64,000 bases of DNA from Avoscillospira_A sp052117125. GTDB lineage: Bacteria; Bacillota; Clostridia; Oscillospirales; Oscillospiraceae. Under the pieces are notes generated by a model. That model had not been told where the DNA came from, made no database searches, and was given only the letters and a program-made list of their open reading frames with translations. How positions within the stretch are numbered: the first letter of the stretch is position 1; each line of letters begins with the position of its first letter. The position numbers and the translations under genes are program-made. The stretch covers positions 62,001 to 126,000 of the forward strand of contig NZ_JBQKJT010000003.1 in assembly GCF_052117125.1 (NCBI RefSeq), read 5' to 3'. Shown piece after piece: positions 32,605 to 40,437 of this stretch.

Positions 32605-33591
32605 ATGGAACAGAAGCATTTTCTCAAGCTGCTGGACTTTACGCCCGCAGAGATCACCCATTTTCTCGATGTGGCCGCCGATTTGAAGGCCAAGAAGAAG
32701 CAGGGCATTGCCCATGCCTGCTGTCCCGGCAAGCATGTGGCCCTGATTTTTGAAAAGACCTCCACCCGGACCCGCTGCGCCTTTGAAGTGGCCGCCCGGG
32801 ATCTGGGCATGGGCGTCACCTATCTGGACCCCTCCGGCTCCCAGATCGGCAAGAAGGAATCCATTGCCGATACGGCACGGGTCCTGGGCCGGATGTATGA
32901 CGGCATCGAGTACCGGGGCTTCGGCCAGGACATCGTGGAGGAGTTGGCCCATTACGCCGGTGTCCCCGTCTTCAACGGCCTGACCAATGAGTTCCACCCC
33001 ACGCAGATTCTCGCCGATTTCCTGACCATCCAGGAGCACTGCGGCAAACTGAAGGGCATCAAGCTGGTGTACATGGGCGACGCCCGGTACAACATGGGCA
33101 ACTCCCTGATGGTGGGCTGCGCCAAGATGGGCATGCACTTTGTGGCCTGCGCCCCCAAGGCGTATTTCCCCGACCAGAAGCTCATTGACCAGTGCCAGGC
33201 CATTGCCGCCGAAACCGGCGCCACTCTGGAGTTCTGCGAAGACCCCATGGCGGCCACCAAGGGCGCCGACGTCATCTATACCGACGTGTGGGTGTCCATG
33301 GGCGAGCCCATGGAGGTATGGGAGCAGCGCATCCACGATCTGAGCCCCTATCAGGTCAACAAGGCCCTCATGGACAACGCCGGTCCCCAGTGCAAATTTA
33401 TGCACTGTCTGCCCGCGTTCCACGATCTCAAAACCACCATTGGCGCGGAGATGGGCGCCAAGTTCGGCCGGGACTCCATGGAGGTCACCGACGAGGTCTT
33501 TGAAAGCCCGGCATCCATTGTCTTCGACGAGGCGGAGAACCGTATGCATACCATTAAGGCCGTCATGGCCGTGCTGATGGGCGGTATGTAA
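32605..33591 (+). CDS. argF: Ornithine carbamoyltransferase
   Basis: The 328-residue enzyme makes citrulline from ornithine and carbamoyl phosphate. It shows the carbamoyl-phosphate loop STRTR (53-57), the HPTQ motif (131-134), an ornithine-site segment near VWVSMGEP and HCLPA near 268-272, the standard OTC active-site parts. The ATG at 32605 is preceded by AGGAGG; the open frame extends upstream across the MerR promoter but that part is not coding. It supplies citrulline to ArgG, encoded 3.6 kb upstream on the same strand, but the MerR gene on the other strand separates it from argGH, so argF needs its own promoter. It is closed by a strong terminator. Confidence 0.96.
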   Translation: MEQKHFLKLLDFTPAEITHFLDVAADLKAKKKQGIAHACCPGKHVALIFEKTSTRTRCAFEVAARDLGMGVTYLDPSGSQIGKKESIADTARVLGRMYDGIEYRGFGQDIVEELAHYAGVPVFNGLTNEFHPTQILADFLTIQEHCGKLKGIKLVYMGDARYNMGNSLMVGCAKMGMHFVACAPKAYFPDQKLIDQCQAIAAETGATLEFCEDPMAATKGADVIYTDVWVSMGEPMEVWEQRIHDLSPYQVNKALMDNAGPQCKFMHCLPAFHDLKTTIGAEMGAKFGRDSMEVTDEVFESPASIVFDEAENRMHTIKAVMAVLMGGM

Positions 33592-33603
33592 CCCAGAAAC
33601 AGC

Positions 33604-33644
33604 AAAAAGACTCCCGCTTGCAGCCGCAAGCGGGAGCTTTTTTC
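33604..33644. terminator. Bidirectional terminator between argF and rubrerythrin
   Basis: An 11-bp stem (CTCCCGCTTGC 33611-33621 with GCAAGCGGGAG 33626-33636) is followed by CTTTTTT on the plus side and by TCTTTTTGC on the minus side. Confidence 0.85.
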
Positions 33645-33653
33645 GTCAATAGA

Positions 33654-34187
33654 TCAATAGTTCTCGGCCTTGATCTGGAAGTAGGCCTGGGGATGGGCGC
33701 AGACGGGGCAGACCTGGGGAGCAGCCTTGCCCACCACAATGTGGCCGCAGTTGGAGCACTGCCACACACAGTCGCCGTCGCGGCTGAAGACCAGCTTGCC
33801 CTCCACGTTGGCCAGAAGCTTGCGGTAGCGCTCCTCGTGCTCCTTTTCAATGGCGGCCACACCCTCAAACAGAGCGGCAATGTGGTCGAAGCCCTCCTCG
33901 CGGGCCTCCTTGGCAAAGGTGGCGTACATGTCGGTCCACTCGTAGTTCTCGCCCTCGGCGGCGTCCAGCAGATTTTCTTCTGTGGAGCCAATGCCGTGGA
34001 ACAGCTTGAACCACATCTTGGCGTGCTCTTTCTCGTTATTGGCGGTCTCCTCAAAGAGGTTGGCAATCTGGACATAGCCGTCCTTGCGGGCCTTGGAGGC
34101 GTAATAGCTATACTTGTTGCGGGCCTGGGACTCGCCGGCGAAGGCGGCCATCAGGTTTTTTTCGGTCTTAGAGCCTTTCAGTTCCAT
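33654..34187 (-). CDS. rbr: Rubrerythrin
   Basis: This 177-residue diiron peroxidase protects anaerobes by reducing hydrogen peroxide. A four-helix ferritin-like domain (1-135) carries the paired EESQAR/EExxH-type ligands (AGESQARNKY, ETANNEKEHAKMW, AAIEKEHEERY). A C-terminal rubredoxin-like domain has CSNCG and CPVCAHP, four cysteines for the Fe(SCys)4 centre. The size is typical. It has AAAGGAG before the ATG. It is last in a set Dabb-queH-rbr on the minus strand, 57 bases after queH. Confidence 0.95.
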   Translation of the reverse strand: MELKGSKTEKNLMAAFAGESQARNKYSYYASKARKDGYVQIANLFEETANNEKEHAKMWFKLFHGIGSTEENLLDAAEGENYEWTDMYATFAKEAREEGFDHIAALFEGVAAIEKEHEERYRKLLANVEGKLVFSRDGDCVWQCSNCGHIVVGKAAPQVCPVCAHPQAYFQIKAENY

Positions 34188-34244
34188 AGTAGGTTCTCCT
34201 TTGCAGTGATAGAATTGTCAACGCGCCGACGGCGCGGTGGACGC

Positions 34245-34790
34245 TCAGGGAAGAATCTTGTTGGGTTTGAGATACCGCTCCTGCTCGGAAAAAATACAGC
34301 CGCAGTACTTTTGCATATAAAAGCCATGCTCCCGGGCAAAGGTCTGACCATCCCGGAACAGGGGACGGAAATCCTGATAGAAAAAGGATACTCCAAATTC
34401 CCGGGCAGCAGTCTCCGCCACCTCCCGCATGAGCTCGTGCTGCTGATAGGGACTGATAAAGAGACTGGAGGAAAAGGCGTCAAAGCCGCCCTCGGCGGCC
34501 TGGCGGGCCGTTTCCCAGAACCGCATTTCGTAGCACTTGAGACAGCGGCCGTCGATATTGGCTGCTACCTCCCGGACAAAGGGCCGCAGGCCGTAATCAT
34601 CCCGCTCGATCAGGGGCAGACCGATTTCTGCGGCGTAGTCCCGCAGACAGTTGCGGCGGGAACGGTATTCGGTGAACGGGTGAATGTTGGGATTGTACCA
34701 GAACGCCGTCACGTCATGGCCCTGGGCCTGTAAATCGGCAATGGGCCGGTTGGCGCAGGGGGCGCAGCAGGCGTGCAACAGAATCTTCAA
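34245..34790 (-). CDS. queH: Epoxyqueuosine reductase QueH
   Basis: The 181-residue protein reduces epoxyqueuosine to queuosine in tRNA, the last step of Q synthesis. The QueH family (formerly DUF208) is recognised by CCAPC near residues 9-13, the central CLKCYEMR cysteines near 83-90, and CGCIFSEQERY near 163-173; these cysteines coordinate an Fe-S cluster and a metal centre in characterised QueH. The length is normal. It lies 12 bases after the Dabb gene. No other queuosine gene is in the window, so the organism may salvage precursors. Confidence 0.92.
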   Translation of the reverse strand: MKILLHACCAPCANRPIADLQAQGHDVTAFWYNPNIHPFTEYRSRRNCLRDYAAEIGLPLIERDDYGLRPFVREVAANIDGRCLKCYEMRFWETARQAAEGGFDAFSSSLFISPYQQHELMREVAETAAREFGVSFFYQDFRPLFRDGQTFAREHGFYMQKYCGCIFSEQERYLKPNKILP

Positions 34791-34802
34791 AACGATTCGC
34801 TC

Positions 34803-35099
34803 CTACTCGATGAGATCGCCGGTGAGCCGTCCCGTCACATAGGGGGCGCAGCGTTCCCGATGGGCCACATGGAGCGGATGCTCCCGAAAGTGTTCCAATG
34901 CGTCGGCGTCGGCAAATTCGGCGTAAAAGATGAGATCATAGGCGCCGCCGGCCAGATTGCGGCCGATATGGGCCTGTTGCAGTCCGTCGATGCCCAGCAG
35001 CGTCTCCGTGGAGGCCGTCAATACCTGCAATGCGTAGTCGGCCTGTTCCGGGGCGGCGTAGTCCTCCCGCAGTTTCCAGAATACAATATGGCGTACCAT
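34803..35099 (-). CDS. Dabb family (stress-responsive A/B barrel) protein
   Basis: This 98-residue protein begins with VRHIVFWKL and has YDLIFYAEFADADALEHFREHPLH, both typical of dimeric alpha/beta barrel (Dabb) proteins. In bacteria their functions are mostly unknown; some are small ring-cyclising or stress proteins. The His in RHIVFW and the HPLHVAH segment are conserved in the family. It starts the short transcript Dabb-queH, with a TATAAT (minus strand, 35158-35163) upstream but a poor -35. Confidence 0.88.
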   Translation of the reverse strand: MVRHIVFWKLREDYAAPEQADYALQVLTASTETLLGIDGLQQAHIGRNLAGGAYDLIFYAEFADADALEHFREHPLHVAHRERCAPYVTGRLTGDLIE

Positions 35100-35157
35100 A
35101 GGGGATCATCCTTTCCCAACCTGCTGAGAATCGGCAGGAAATTCAAATATCTCCCGT

Positions 35158-35163
35158 ATTATA
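35158..35163 (-). promoter_or_regulatory. Possible -10 element for Dabb-queH
   Basis: A perfect TATAAT on the minus strand, preceded by T-rich DNA (TTTACTTTTTTT) with no good -35 at the usual distance. Confidence 0.4.
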
Positions 35164-35233
35164 CTCCAGAATTAGGAGGAAAAAAAGTAAACGGTGTAAA
35201 ATTCTCTGTTTCGCACAAGGGATGGATGGAACG

Positions 35234-36046
35234 TTAGTCCAAGGCCAGCCCCAGATAGGGGGATACTGCCGGCGGCGTCTCTGTCAGCCAACGGGCCATG
35301 GCAAAGGGTGTTTCTCCGCCGGGCGACCGTACCAGCAGCCGGGAGACCCCCAGGGCGGCGGCCATCAGGTCCGCACCTTCCGGTCCGTCGCCGGGCCACA
35401 GCAGCTCATAGACCACGCCCTCTCTGTCGCCGTCCACGGCACCGCAGCCGCAGCCGGTGACGCCGTTTGCTTCCAGCCGGTACAGGCCGCCGCCGTAGTG
35501 GACGGCCAAGTCCCGCTGGAAGGAGAGAATGGGCACCGAACAGGACACATAGGCCCGCCGGGCCAGCAGTTCCTCCCGCAGCATCAGGTACTCCGGCGGC
35601 TCAATGGCTTCCCAGGTTCCGGCGGCGGGAGCGGCGTCCAGAGTTTGGAGGGAAACGGTGGTGTAATCGGAAAAGCCGTACCGCTTGTACAGCTGCCGCA
35701 GACTGCCGCTGCCCGGCACCAGCACCAGCCCACGGACGCCCTGTTCCGGCAGCGTCCGGGCGAAGTAGTCCAGCATATCCCGGCAATACCCGCGGCCCCG
35801 ATGGGCCTCGTCAGTGGCTACCGCGTAGACATAGGCCACGGGCCAGCCCTTGCCGTCGTGGCAGACGGTCATGGGCAACCAGTGGGCCATGGCCACAGCG
35901 TCGTCACCGTCCCGGCACACCACAGTGCTGTCGAGACGGAACAAACTCTGAAAAAATCGGTCGATGACGGCCGGATCATCGCCAAAAGCCTGCTGCCACA
36001 GGGTTTTCAATCGCGGCACGTCGCCGGAGCGGGCCGGACCGGTCAC
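35234..36046 (-). CDS. GNAT family N-acetyltransferase
   Basis: The 270-residue protein has a GNAT domain in its first ~150 residues, with the acetyl-CoA loop motif DEAHRGRGYCRDMLDYF (RGxGxx(G/A)-like). The C-terminal ~110 residues look like a second, degenerate sterol-carrier/GNAT-like domain, as in Eis-like proteins. The substrate is unknown. GTG at 36046 overlaps the TGA of the DUF2156 gene (GTGA), a classic coupled start; the in-frame ATG at 36079 lies inside the previous gene. The two genes form an operon of acyl-transfer-like proteins. Confidence 0.85.
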   Translation of the reverse strand: MTGPARSGDVPRLKTLWQQAFGDDPAVIDRFFQSLFRLDSTVVCRDGDDAVAMAHWLPMTVCHDGKGWPVAYVYAVATDEAHRGRGYCRDMLDYFARTLPEQGVRGLVLVPGSGSLRQLYKRYGFSDYTTVSLQTLDAAPAAGTWEAIEPPEYLMLREELLARRAYVSCSVPILSFQRDLAVHYGGGLYRLEANGVTGCGCGAVDGDREGVVYELLWPGDGPEGADLMAAALGVSRLLVRSPGGETPFAMARWLTETPPAVSPYLGLALD

Positions 36047-36957
36047 AGCGTAGCCTCCAGTTCGGCGAAGCCCTTGCACAGCAGCAGATCCGGATGATAC
36101 GATTCCTTGGCCTTCCGCAAACCCGGCAGACCCATGTCATCCTCCCGGTTCAGATAGGCCACTTCCGGGTATTTGCTGCGGATATACCGGGCAAACTCCC
36201 GGTTAATGATGGGATAAGCGCCCTGAATGTGGGCGTAGGCCTTTTCAAAATTCACGTCAAAGGTATCGGGCTGGATGTGGTGGCCCATGGTAAAGGCCAT
36301 GACCTGACCCTCGGCCCGCAGCAGCAGACCCTCCAGACCCAGGGCCTCGTAATCGTCAAAGGCCCGGCCCAGGGCGATTTTCTCAATGCGGAAATCGTGC
36401 TCGTCGGAGGTTTCGCCGTCGTACTGGGCGTACCAGTCCTCGGCCATGGCCCGGCACAGGGGCAGGGTATCGGCGGTAATGGGCTCCACGGTCCAGTCCG
36501 GATGGTTCTGCTCAAACCGGTTACAGTGGTTCCGCTTGGACTGGAGCTTTTTGCCGCCCAGATCGGCCAGACGGTTGATGTCGTAGAGATAGTCAAAGGC
36601 GTTGCGGTTTTCCGTAAACCGGAACTGGCCCGGATACAGGGCGTCCAGCTCCTGACGGCGGTTGCAGTCCACACACAGCAGACGCATGGGGTGGTTATAG
36701 TAGGCGGCGTCCTCGATCAGACGGTCGATGACGTACCGCAGGTCTCCCTGACCGGCCGGATAGGCGTAATACTTGATGCCGTTGTATTTGATGAACTGCA
36801 CCAGGTAGTCGCCCACCTGGGCAACTTCGCCGTAGCCACGGCCCCAGAGGTACATATTGACAAAGCTGGTCTCACAGCCGCGATAGCCTGCGGCACGGTA
36901 ATACGGTTGCATCCATTCCCGGTCGGCCAGGGTAGGATGATGAAATTCAATGGGCAC
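36043..36957 (-). CDS. DUF2156 domain protein (phosphatidylglycerol lysyltransferase-like fold)
   Basis: This 304-residue soluble protein matches the DUF2156/LPG_synthase_C type: a tandem GNAT fold with SFVNMYLWGRGYG early on, KKLQSKRNHCNRFEQNHPDW near 155-175 and FDVNFEKAYAHIQGAYPIINREFA near 240-265. These resemble the aminoacyltransferase domain of MprF without its membrane part. The cytosolic stand-alone version is common in clostridia and of unknown substrate. The start is GTG at 36957 with AAAGGAG seven bases upstream; a longer open frame upstream is antisense to the LysR gene and not coding. It is transcribed divergently from the LysR gene. Confidence 0.85.
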   Translation of the reverse strand: MPIEFHHPTLADREWMQPYYRAAGYRGCETSFVNMYLWGRGYGEVAQVGDYLVQFIKYNGIKYYAYPAGQGDLRYVIDRLIEDAAYYNHPMRLLCVDCNRRQELDALYPGQFRFTENRNAFDYLYDINRLADLGGKKLQSKRNHCNRFEQNHPDWTVEPITADTLPLCRAMAEDWYAQYDGETSDEHDFRIEKIALGRAFDDYEALGLEGLLLRAEGQVMAFTMGHHIQPDTFDVNFEKAYAHIQGAYPIINREFARYIRSKYPEVAYLNREDDMGLPGLRKAKESYHPDLLLCKGFAELEATL

Positions 36958-36989
36958 AATGATTCTCCTTTGTACAATTGGACAATAAT

Positions 36990-37002
36990 AAGAATGATTC
37001 TT
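36990..37002. promoter_or_regulatory. Perfect 13-base palindrome, candidate operator
   Basis: AAGAAT-G-ATTCTT lies just downstream of the -10 of the DUF2156 promoter and in the gap shared with the LysR gene. It is a good size for a dimeric repressor site; the regulator is unknown. Confidence 0.45.
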
Positions 37003-37009
37003 GATAGAT

Positions 37010-37038
37010 ACTATAGCACAGATAGGGGAAAAAAGCAA
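37010..37038 (-). promoter_or_regulatory. Promoter for DUF2156-GNAT operon
   Basis: Minus-strand TTGCTT (37033-37038), a 17-base spacer and TATAGT (37010-37015). Confidence 0.75.
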
Positions 37039-37053
37039 TGGGTGAAATTTTGC

Positions 37054-37082
37054 TTGTGCTTTAGAATGTGAGCGTTTATAAT
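37054..37082 (+). promoter_or_regulatory. Promoter for the LysR gene
   Basis: TTGTGC (37054-37059), a 17-base spacer and a perfect TATAAT (37077-37082), 47 bases before the ATG. Confidence 0.75.
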
Positions 37083-37128
37083 GGCTCCATGAAATTTCTT
37101 CATAATTGTTTGAGAGAGCAGGAAAAGC

Positions 37129-38010
37129 ATGGATACAAAAAAGTATGAGGCGTTGCTGGCGTCGGCGCGGCTGGGCTCCTTCACCAAGGCGGCCCAGGAG
37201 CTGGGCTATACCCAGTCGGGGCTGACCCATATGATGAACGCCCTGGAACAGGAACTGGGATTCCCGCTGCTGGAGCGCGGCCACTACGGTACCCGGCTGA
37301 CGGAGCGGGGCGGCGAACTGGAACCGGCCATTCTGCAATTTGTGGAGGCGGGCAAGGCGCTGGAAGCCCAGATCGACGCGGTCCGGCGGCAGGAGAGCCG
37401 GTCGGTGCGGGTGGGAGCCTATTCCAGTATGGCGGTCCATTGGCTGCCTGCCATTTTGCAGCGGTTCCGGGATATCTGCCCCAACGTCCGGGTGGACGTG
37501 CAGATGGCGGGCATTGAGGAGCTGTACGGATGGGTCCACAGCGGCCAGGTGGAGCTGGCCTTTGTCAGCCGTCAGGACGATTTGAAGGCCGATTTTCTGC
37601 CTCTGAAAGAGGACACGCTGGTGGCGGTGCTGCCGGATGAACCGGCTTTCGACGGCTGGAAGACCTTTCCCGTTTCCGCCTTTGAGGACCGGGAGTTTCT
37701 GATGCCCGCCCTAGGCTTTACCAGAGACATTATGCCCATGTTTCGCCGCCATCATGTCCACCCCCGCATACGAAAAACAACGGTGGACGACCCGGTGGTG
37801 ATCTCCATGGTGGCCCACGGCCTGGGCGTCAGCATTATGACAGAATTGATCATGAGCGGTCGGTCAGACCCTACGGTGAAGGTGCTGCCCATTGAACCCC
37901 GGACCTTCCGGGAATTGGGCATTGTGGTCCGCAGCCGCCGGGAGTTGAAACCGGCGGTGCAGGAGTTGATCCAGTGCGCCGCCGAAACCATTCGGGAAAT
38001 GCAGTCGTAA
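37129..38010 (+). CDS. LysR family transcriptional regulator
   Basis: The 293-residue protein has an N-terminal winged helix (residues ~3-62; LLASARLGSFTKAAQELGYTQSGLTHMMNALEQELGFPLLER) and a periplasmic-binding-like effector domain (~88-290, starting VRVGAYSSMAVHWLPAIL). LysR proteins usually regulate the divergent gene (here DUF2156-GNAT) or the downstream operon. The gene lies 34 bases before the TlpA gene on the same strand, so both are plausible targets. Effector unknown. Confidence 0.92.
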   Translation: MDTKKYEALLASARLGSFTKAAQELGYTQSGLTHMMNALEQELGFPLLERGHYGTRLTERGGELEPAILQFVEAGKALEAQIDAVRRQESRSVRVGAYSSMAVHWLPAILQRFRDICPNVRVDVQMAGIEELYGWVHSGQVELAFVSRQDDLKADFLPLKEDTLVAVLPDEPAFDGWKTFPVSAFEDREFLMPALGFTRDIMPMFRRHHVHPRIRKTTVDDPVVISMVAHGLGVSIMTELIMSGRSDPTVKVLPIEPRTFRELGIVVRSRRELKPAVQELIQCAAETIREMQS

Positions 38011-38044
38011 CGACGATAAGTATTTTAAAAAGGAGCGGATATCT

Positions 38045-38602
38045 GTGAAAAAACTGTGGAGTATGTTGGTGCTGACGGCGTTGTTGACAACCGGCCTGAC
38101 GGCCTGCGGCGGCGGGAGCGGCCAGGAAACCGGTGATGGTACCGGCGTGCTGGCGGGCTTTACAGCCCAGGACCTGGAGGGCAATGACGTGGACGACTCC
38201 ATTTTTGACAACTATGACGTGACCATGGTCAACGTCTGGGGTACGTTCTGCGGCCCGTGCATCCAGGAGATGCCGGACCTGGGCAAGCTGGCCGAGGACT
38301 ACGCCGGCAAGGGATTACAAATCGTGGGCATCGTCAGCGACGCCACCGACTATGAGGGTGGTTATCCGGAGGAGACTGTGGCGCTGGCCAAGGAGATCGT
38401 GGAGGAAACGGGAGCCGACTATCTCCACCTGCTGCCCTCCCAGGATTTACTGGACCGGGTGCTGTCCAGCATCCAGGTTGTGCCCACCACGTTTTTTGTG
38501 GACAGCGAGGGCAACCAGCTGGGCGGCATCGTCACCGGCTCCAAAAGCTATGACGAATGGACGGCCCTCTTCGACAAGAAGCTGGAGGAGGCCAAATCGT
38601 GA
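38045..38602 (+). CDS. TlpA-like thioredoxin-fold lipoprotein
   Basis: The 185-residue product has a lipoprotein signal (LTTGLTAC, lipid Cys near residue 21) and a thioredoxin fold of the TlpA/ResA/AhpC-TSA kind with redox motif WGTFCGPC near 66-73 and cis-Pro VVPTTFFV near 147-154. It should be anchored outside the cytoplasmic membrane and reduce disulfides or hemes. The start is GTG at 38045 behind AAAGGAG. It overlaps the next, tiny gene by GTGA and is in one operon with the polyferredoxin gene, which could supply its electrons. Confidence 0.9.
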   Translation: MKKLWSMLVLTALLTTGLTACGGGSGQETGDGTGVLAGFTAQDLEGNDVDDSIFDNYDVTMVNVWGTFCGPCIQEMPDLGKLAEDYAGKGLQIVGIVSDATDYEGGYPEETVALAKEIVEETGADYLHLLPSQDLLDRVLSSIQVVPTTFFVDSEGNQLGGIVTGSKSYDEWTALFDKKLEEAKS

Positions 38603-38736
38603 AGCGCCATCTTCCGGCGGTGGCCGTGTTCTGCGTGGGGGCGGTGCTGCTGACCCTGGGCATTATGCGGGGTGAGGCCCAGACGGTGCTGCAAAAGGCC
38701 GTCATCATCTGTATGGAGTGTATTGGAATTGGCTAG
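38599..38736 (+). CDS. CD1871A family CXXC motif-containing protein
   Basis: This 45-residue protein starts at GTG 38599 (overlapping the TlpA gene stop as GTGA) and ends at TAG 38736. It has one hydrophobic helix (VAVFCVGAVLLTLGIMRG) and a C-terminal CMEC motif (VIICMECIGIG). These are the marks of the small CD1871A family, named from Clostridioides difficile, always a single helix plus CXXC. It occurs between a TlpA-type protein and a membrane 4Fe-4S protein, as here. It may carry electrons or a metal between them; function is not established. Confidence 0.82.
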   Translation: MKRHLPAVAVFCVGAVLLTLGIMRGEAQTVLQKAVIICMECIGIG

Positions 38737-39607
38737 AAAAACACTGCGCAGTAAGCTGCGCCTGGGCTGTCAGCTGGCCTTTACAGCCCTTTCCAACGGG
38801 TACGTCCAGGGCTTTTTCAAGGGAAAAATCTACAGCGGCCCCACCAAATACGCCTGTGTGCCGGGGCTCAACTGCTATTCCTGCCCCGGCGCGTTGGGGT
38901 CCTGTCCCATCGGGTCCTTGCAGGCCGTCATCGGCAGCCGCAAGTTCCACCTGTCCCTCTATGTGCTGGGCTTTTTGATGATGGTGGGGGCCATCCTGGG
39001 AAAGGCGGTCTGCGGCTTCCTCTGCCCCTTTGGCCTGGTGCAGGATTTGCTGCATAAAATCCCCGGCGTGAAGAAGCTGCGCCGCTTGCCCGGCGAGAAG
39101 TATTTACAGTGGCTCCGGTATGTCATGCTGGGCCTTTTGGTGATCCTGCTGCCCATGGTGGTGGTGGATATTGTGGGCCAGGGCTCTCCCTGGTTCTGCA
39201 AGTATGTCTGTCCCTCCGGTACCTTGCTGGGCGGTATTCCTCTGCTGGCGGGGAATCCGGCCTTGCAGTCGGCGGTGGGCTGGTTGTTCACCTGGAAGGT
39301 GGCCATTCTGGTGGTCATTCTGGTGCTGTCGGTGTTCCTGTACCGACCCTTCTGCCGGTATCTCTGCCCCTTGGGAGCCATCTACGGTTTTTTCAACCGG
39401 TTTGCCCTGTACCGCTTTACCCTGAACGAAGACCAGTGTACCCATTGCGGCGCCTGCCGCAAGGTTTGCGGCCTGGACATCGACCCCAGCAAAACCCCCA
39501 ATCACAGCCAGTGCATCCGCTGCGGCAAGTGTCTCGACAGCTGCCCCCATGGAGCCATCGTCTCCACCATGGCCAGACGCAAAAAGAAGGGAGAGACGGT
39601 ATCTTGA
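38723..39607 (+). CDS. Membrane 4Fe-4S polyferredoxin (NapH/NosR-type)
   Basis: The ~294-residue protein has about four to five membrane helices (e.g. FHLSLYVLGFLMMVGAILG, MLGLLVILLPMVVVDIV, VAILVVILVLSVFLY). Two cytoplasmic-loop motifs of NapH type (CGFLCPFGLVQDLL and CRYLCPLGAIYGFF) are present, and the C-terminus has two 4Fe-4S motifs (CTHCGACRKVCGLDID and CIRCGKCLDSCPHG). An additional cysteine group lies near the N-terminus (LNCYSCPGALGSCPIG). It likely moves electrons across or to the membrane. No ATG start exists; TTG at 38723 or 38729 overlaps the previous tiny gene, which keeps translation coupled. In this operon it may reduce the TlpA-like protein. Confidence 0.85.
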   Translation: MELARKTLRSKLRLGCQLAFTALSNGYVQGFFKGKIYSGPTKYACVPGLNCYSCPGALGSCPIGSLQAVIGSRKFHLSLYVLGFLMMVGAILGKAVCGFLCPFGLVQDLLHKIPGVKKLRRLPGEKYLQWLRYVMLGLLVILLPMVVVDIVGQGSPWFCKYVCPSGTLLGGIPLLAGNPALQSAVGWLFTWKVAILVVILVLSVFLYRPFCRYLCPLGAIYGFFNRFALYRFTLNEDQCTHCGACRKVCGLDIDPSKTPNHSQCIRCGKCLDSCPHGAIVSTMARRKKKGETVS

Positions 39608-40296
39608 AAGAAACCATTCTGGCCGGGCTGCCGGCCATTCATTTAACGCTCACGGAGCAGCAGGTGGATACCCTGTGCGCGTTTGGAAAGCTGCTGCTGG
39701 AGAAAAACCAGGTCATGAATTTGACGGCCATTACCGACCCCAAAGAGGTGGCCCGGCTCCATTTTCTCGACTCCATGGCGTTGCTGGACATTGCCGATCT
39801 GGCAGGTAAGCGGGTGGTGGATGTGGGCTGCGGCGCGGGTTTTCCCGGCGTGCCCCTGAAAATCGCCCAGCCTGCCATGGATTTGACGCTGCTGGACTCC
39901 CTGGGCAAACGCATGACATGGCTGGGGGAGGTGCTGCCCCAGCTGGGGATAGAGGCCGCCTGTGTCACGGCCCGGGCCGAGGAATTTGCCGCCGACCATC
40001 GGGAGCAATACGACTTCGCCACCTCCCGGGCCGTGGCCCGGCTCAACATCCTCTGTGAACTGTGCCTGCCTCTGGTCCGGGTGGGCGGCGCGTTCCTTGC
40101 CATGAAGGGCGCGGCGGCCCAGGAGGAACTGGACGAGGCCAAAGGGGCGGTTGCCAAGCTGGGCGGCAAGCTGGAACGGGTTTACGAATATCCCGTGGGC
40201 GATGCAGTCCACCGGGTGGTGGTCATCCGCAAGGTCAAACCGACCCCAAAGCAATATCCCCGGCGGTATGCCAAGATCAAACAGCAGCCGCTGTAA
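39604..40296 (+). CDS. rsmG: 16S rRNA (guanine-527-N7)-methyltransferase
   Basis: The 230-residue protein is RsmG (GidB), which methylates G527 in 16S rRNA. Family features are KNQVMNLTAITDPKEVARLHFLDS near 37-60, the SAM site VVDVGCGAGFPGVPLKIA near 77-94 and TSRAVARLNILCEL near 138-151. TTG at 39604 overlaps the stop of the polyferredoxin gene (TTGA) and has GGGAGAG upstream, so it is translated in the same operon. Its linkage to redox genes rather than to mnmG is a local rearrangement. Confidence 0.93.
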   Translation: MKETILAGLPAIHLTLTEQQVDTLCAFGKLLLEKNQVMNLTAITDPKEVARLHFLDSMALLDIADLAGKRVVDVGCGAGFPGVPLKIAQPAMDLTLLDSLGKRMTWLGEVLPQLGIEAACVTARAEEFAADHREQYDFATSRAVARLNILCELCLPLVRVGGAFLAMKGAAAQEELDEAKGAVAKLGGKLERVYEYPVGDAVHRVVVIRKVKPTPKQYPRRYAKIKQQPL

Positions 40297-40386
40297 CCGG
40301 TTTCAATGGGCATGTTGATGAAAACCGGAAACATGGCGGAGAAAAAGTTGTGACGTCCGACAATATGCACAACTATCTCCGGCATT

Positions 40387-40392
40387 TATAAT
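40387..40392 (+). promoter_or_regulatory. -10 element for the lplA-padR operon
   Basis: TTTATAATGG gives a perfect TATAAT 46 bases before the lplA ATG. The region 17 bases upstream (TATGCA) is a poor -35, so an activator may be involved. Confidence 0.45.
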
Positions 40393-40437
40393 GGAATCCA
40401 TAAGCAGATTGCCCACAACTGAACAGGAGGAAATCCC

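Noticed and set aside
36958..37539. N-terminal extension of the DUF2156 frame
   Set aside because: It runs across the divergent promoters and into the LysR gene on the other strand; GTG at 36957 has a good ribosome site.
39109..39603. N-terminal extension of the rsmG frame
   Set aside because: It overlaps the polyferredoxin gene in another frame; TTG 39604 gives the normal RsmG length.
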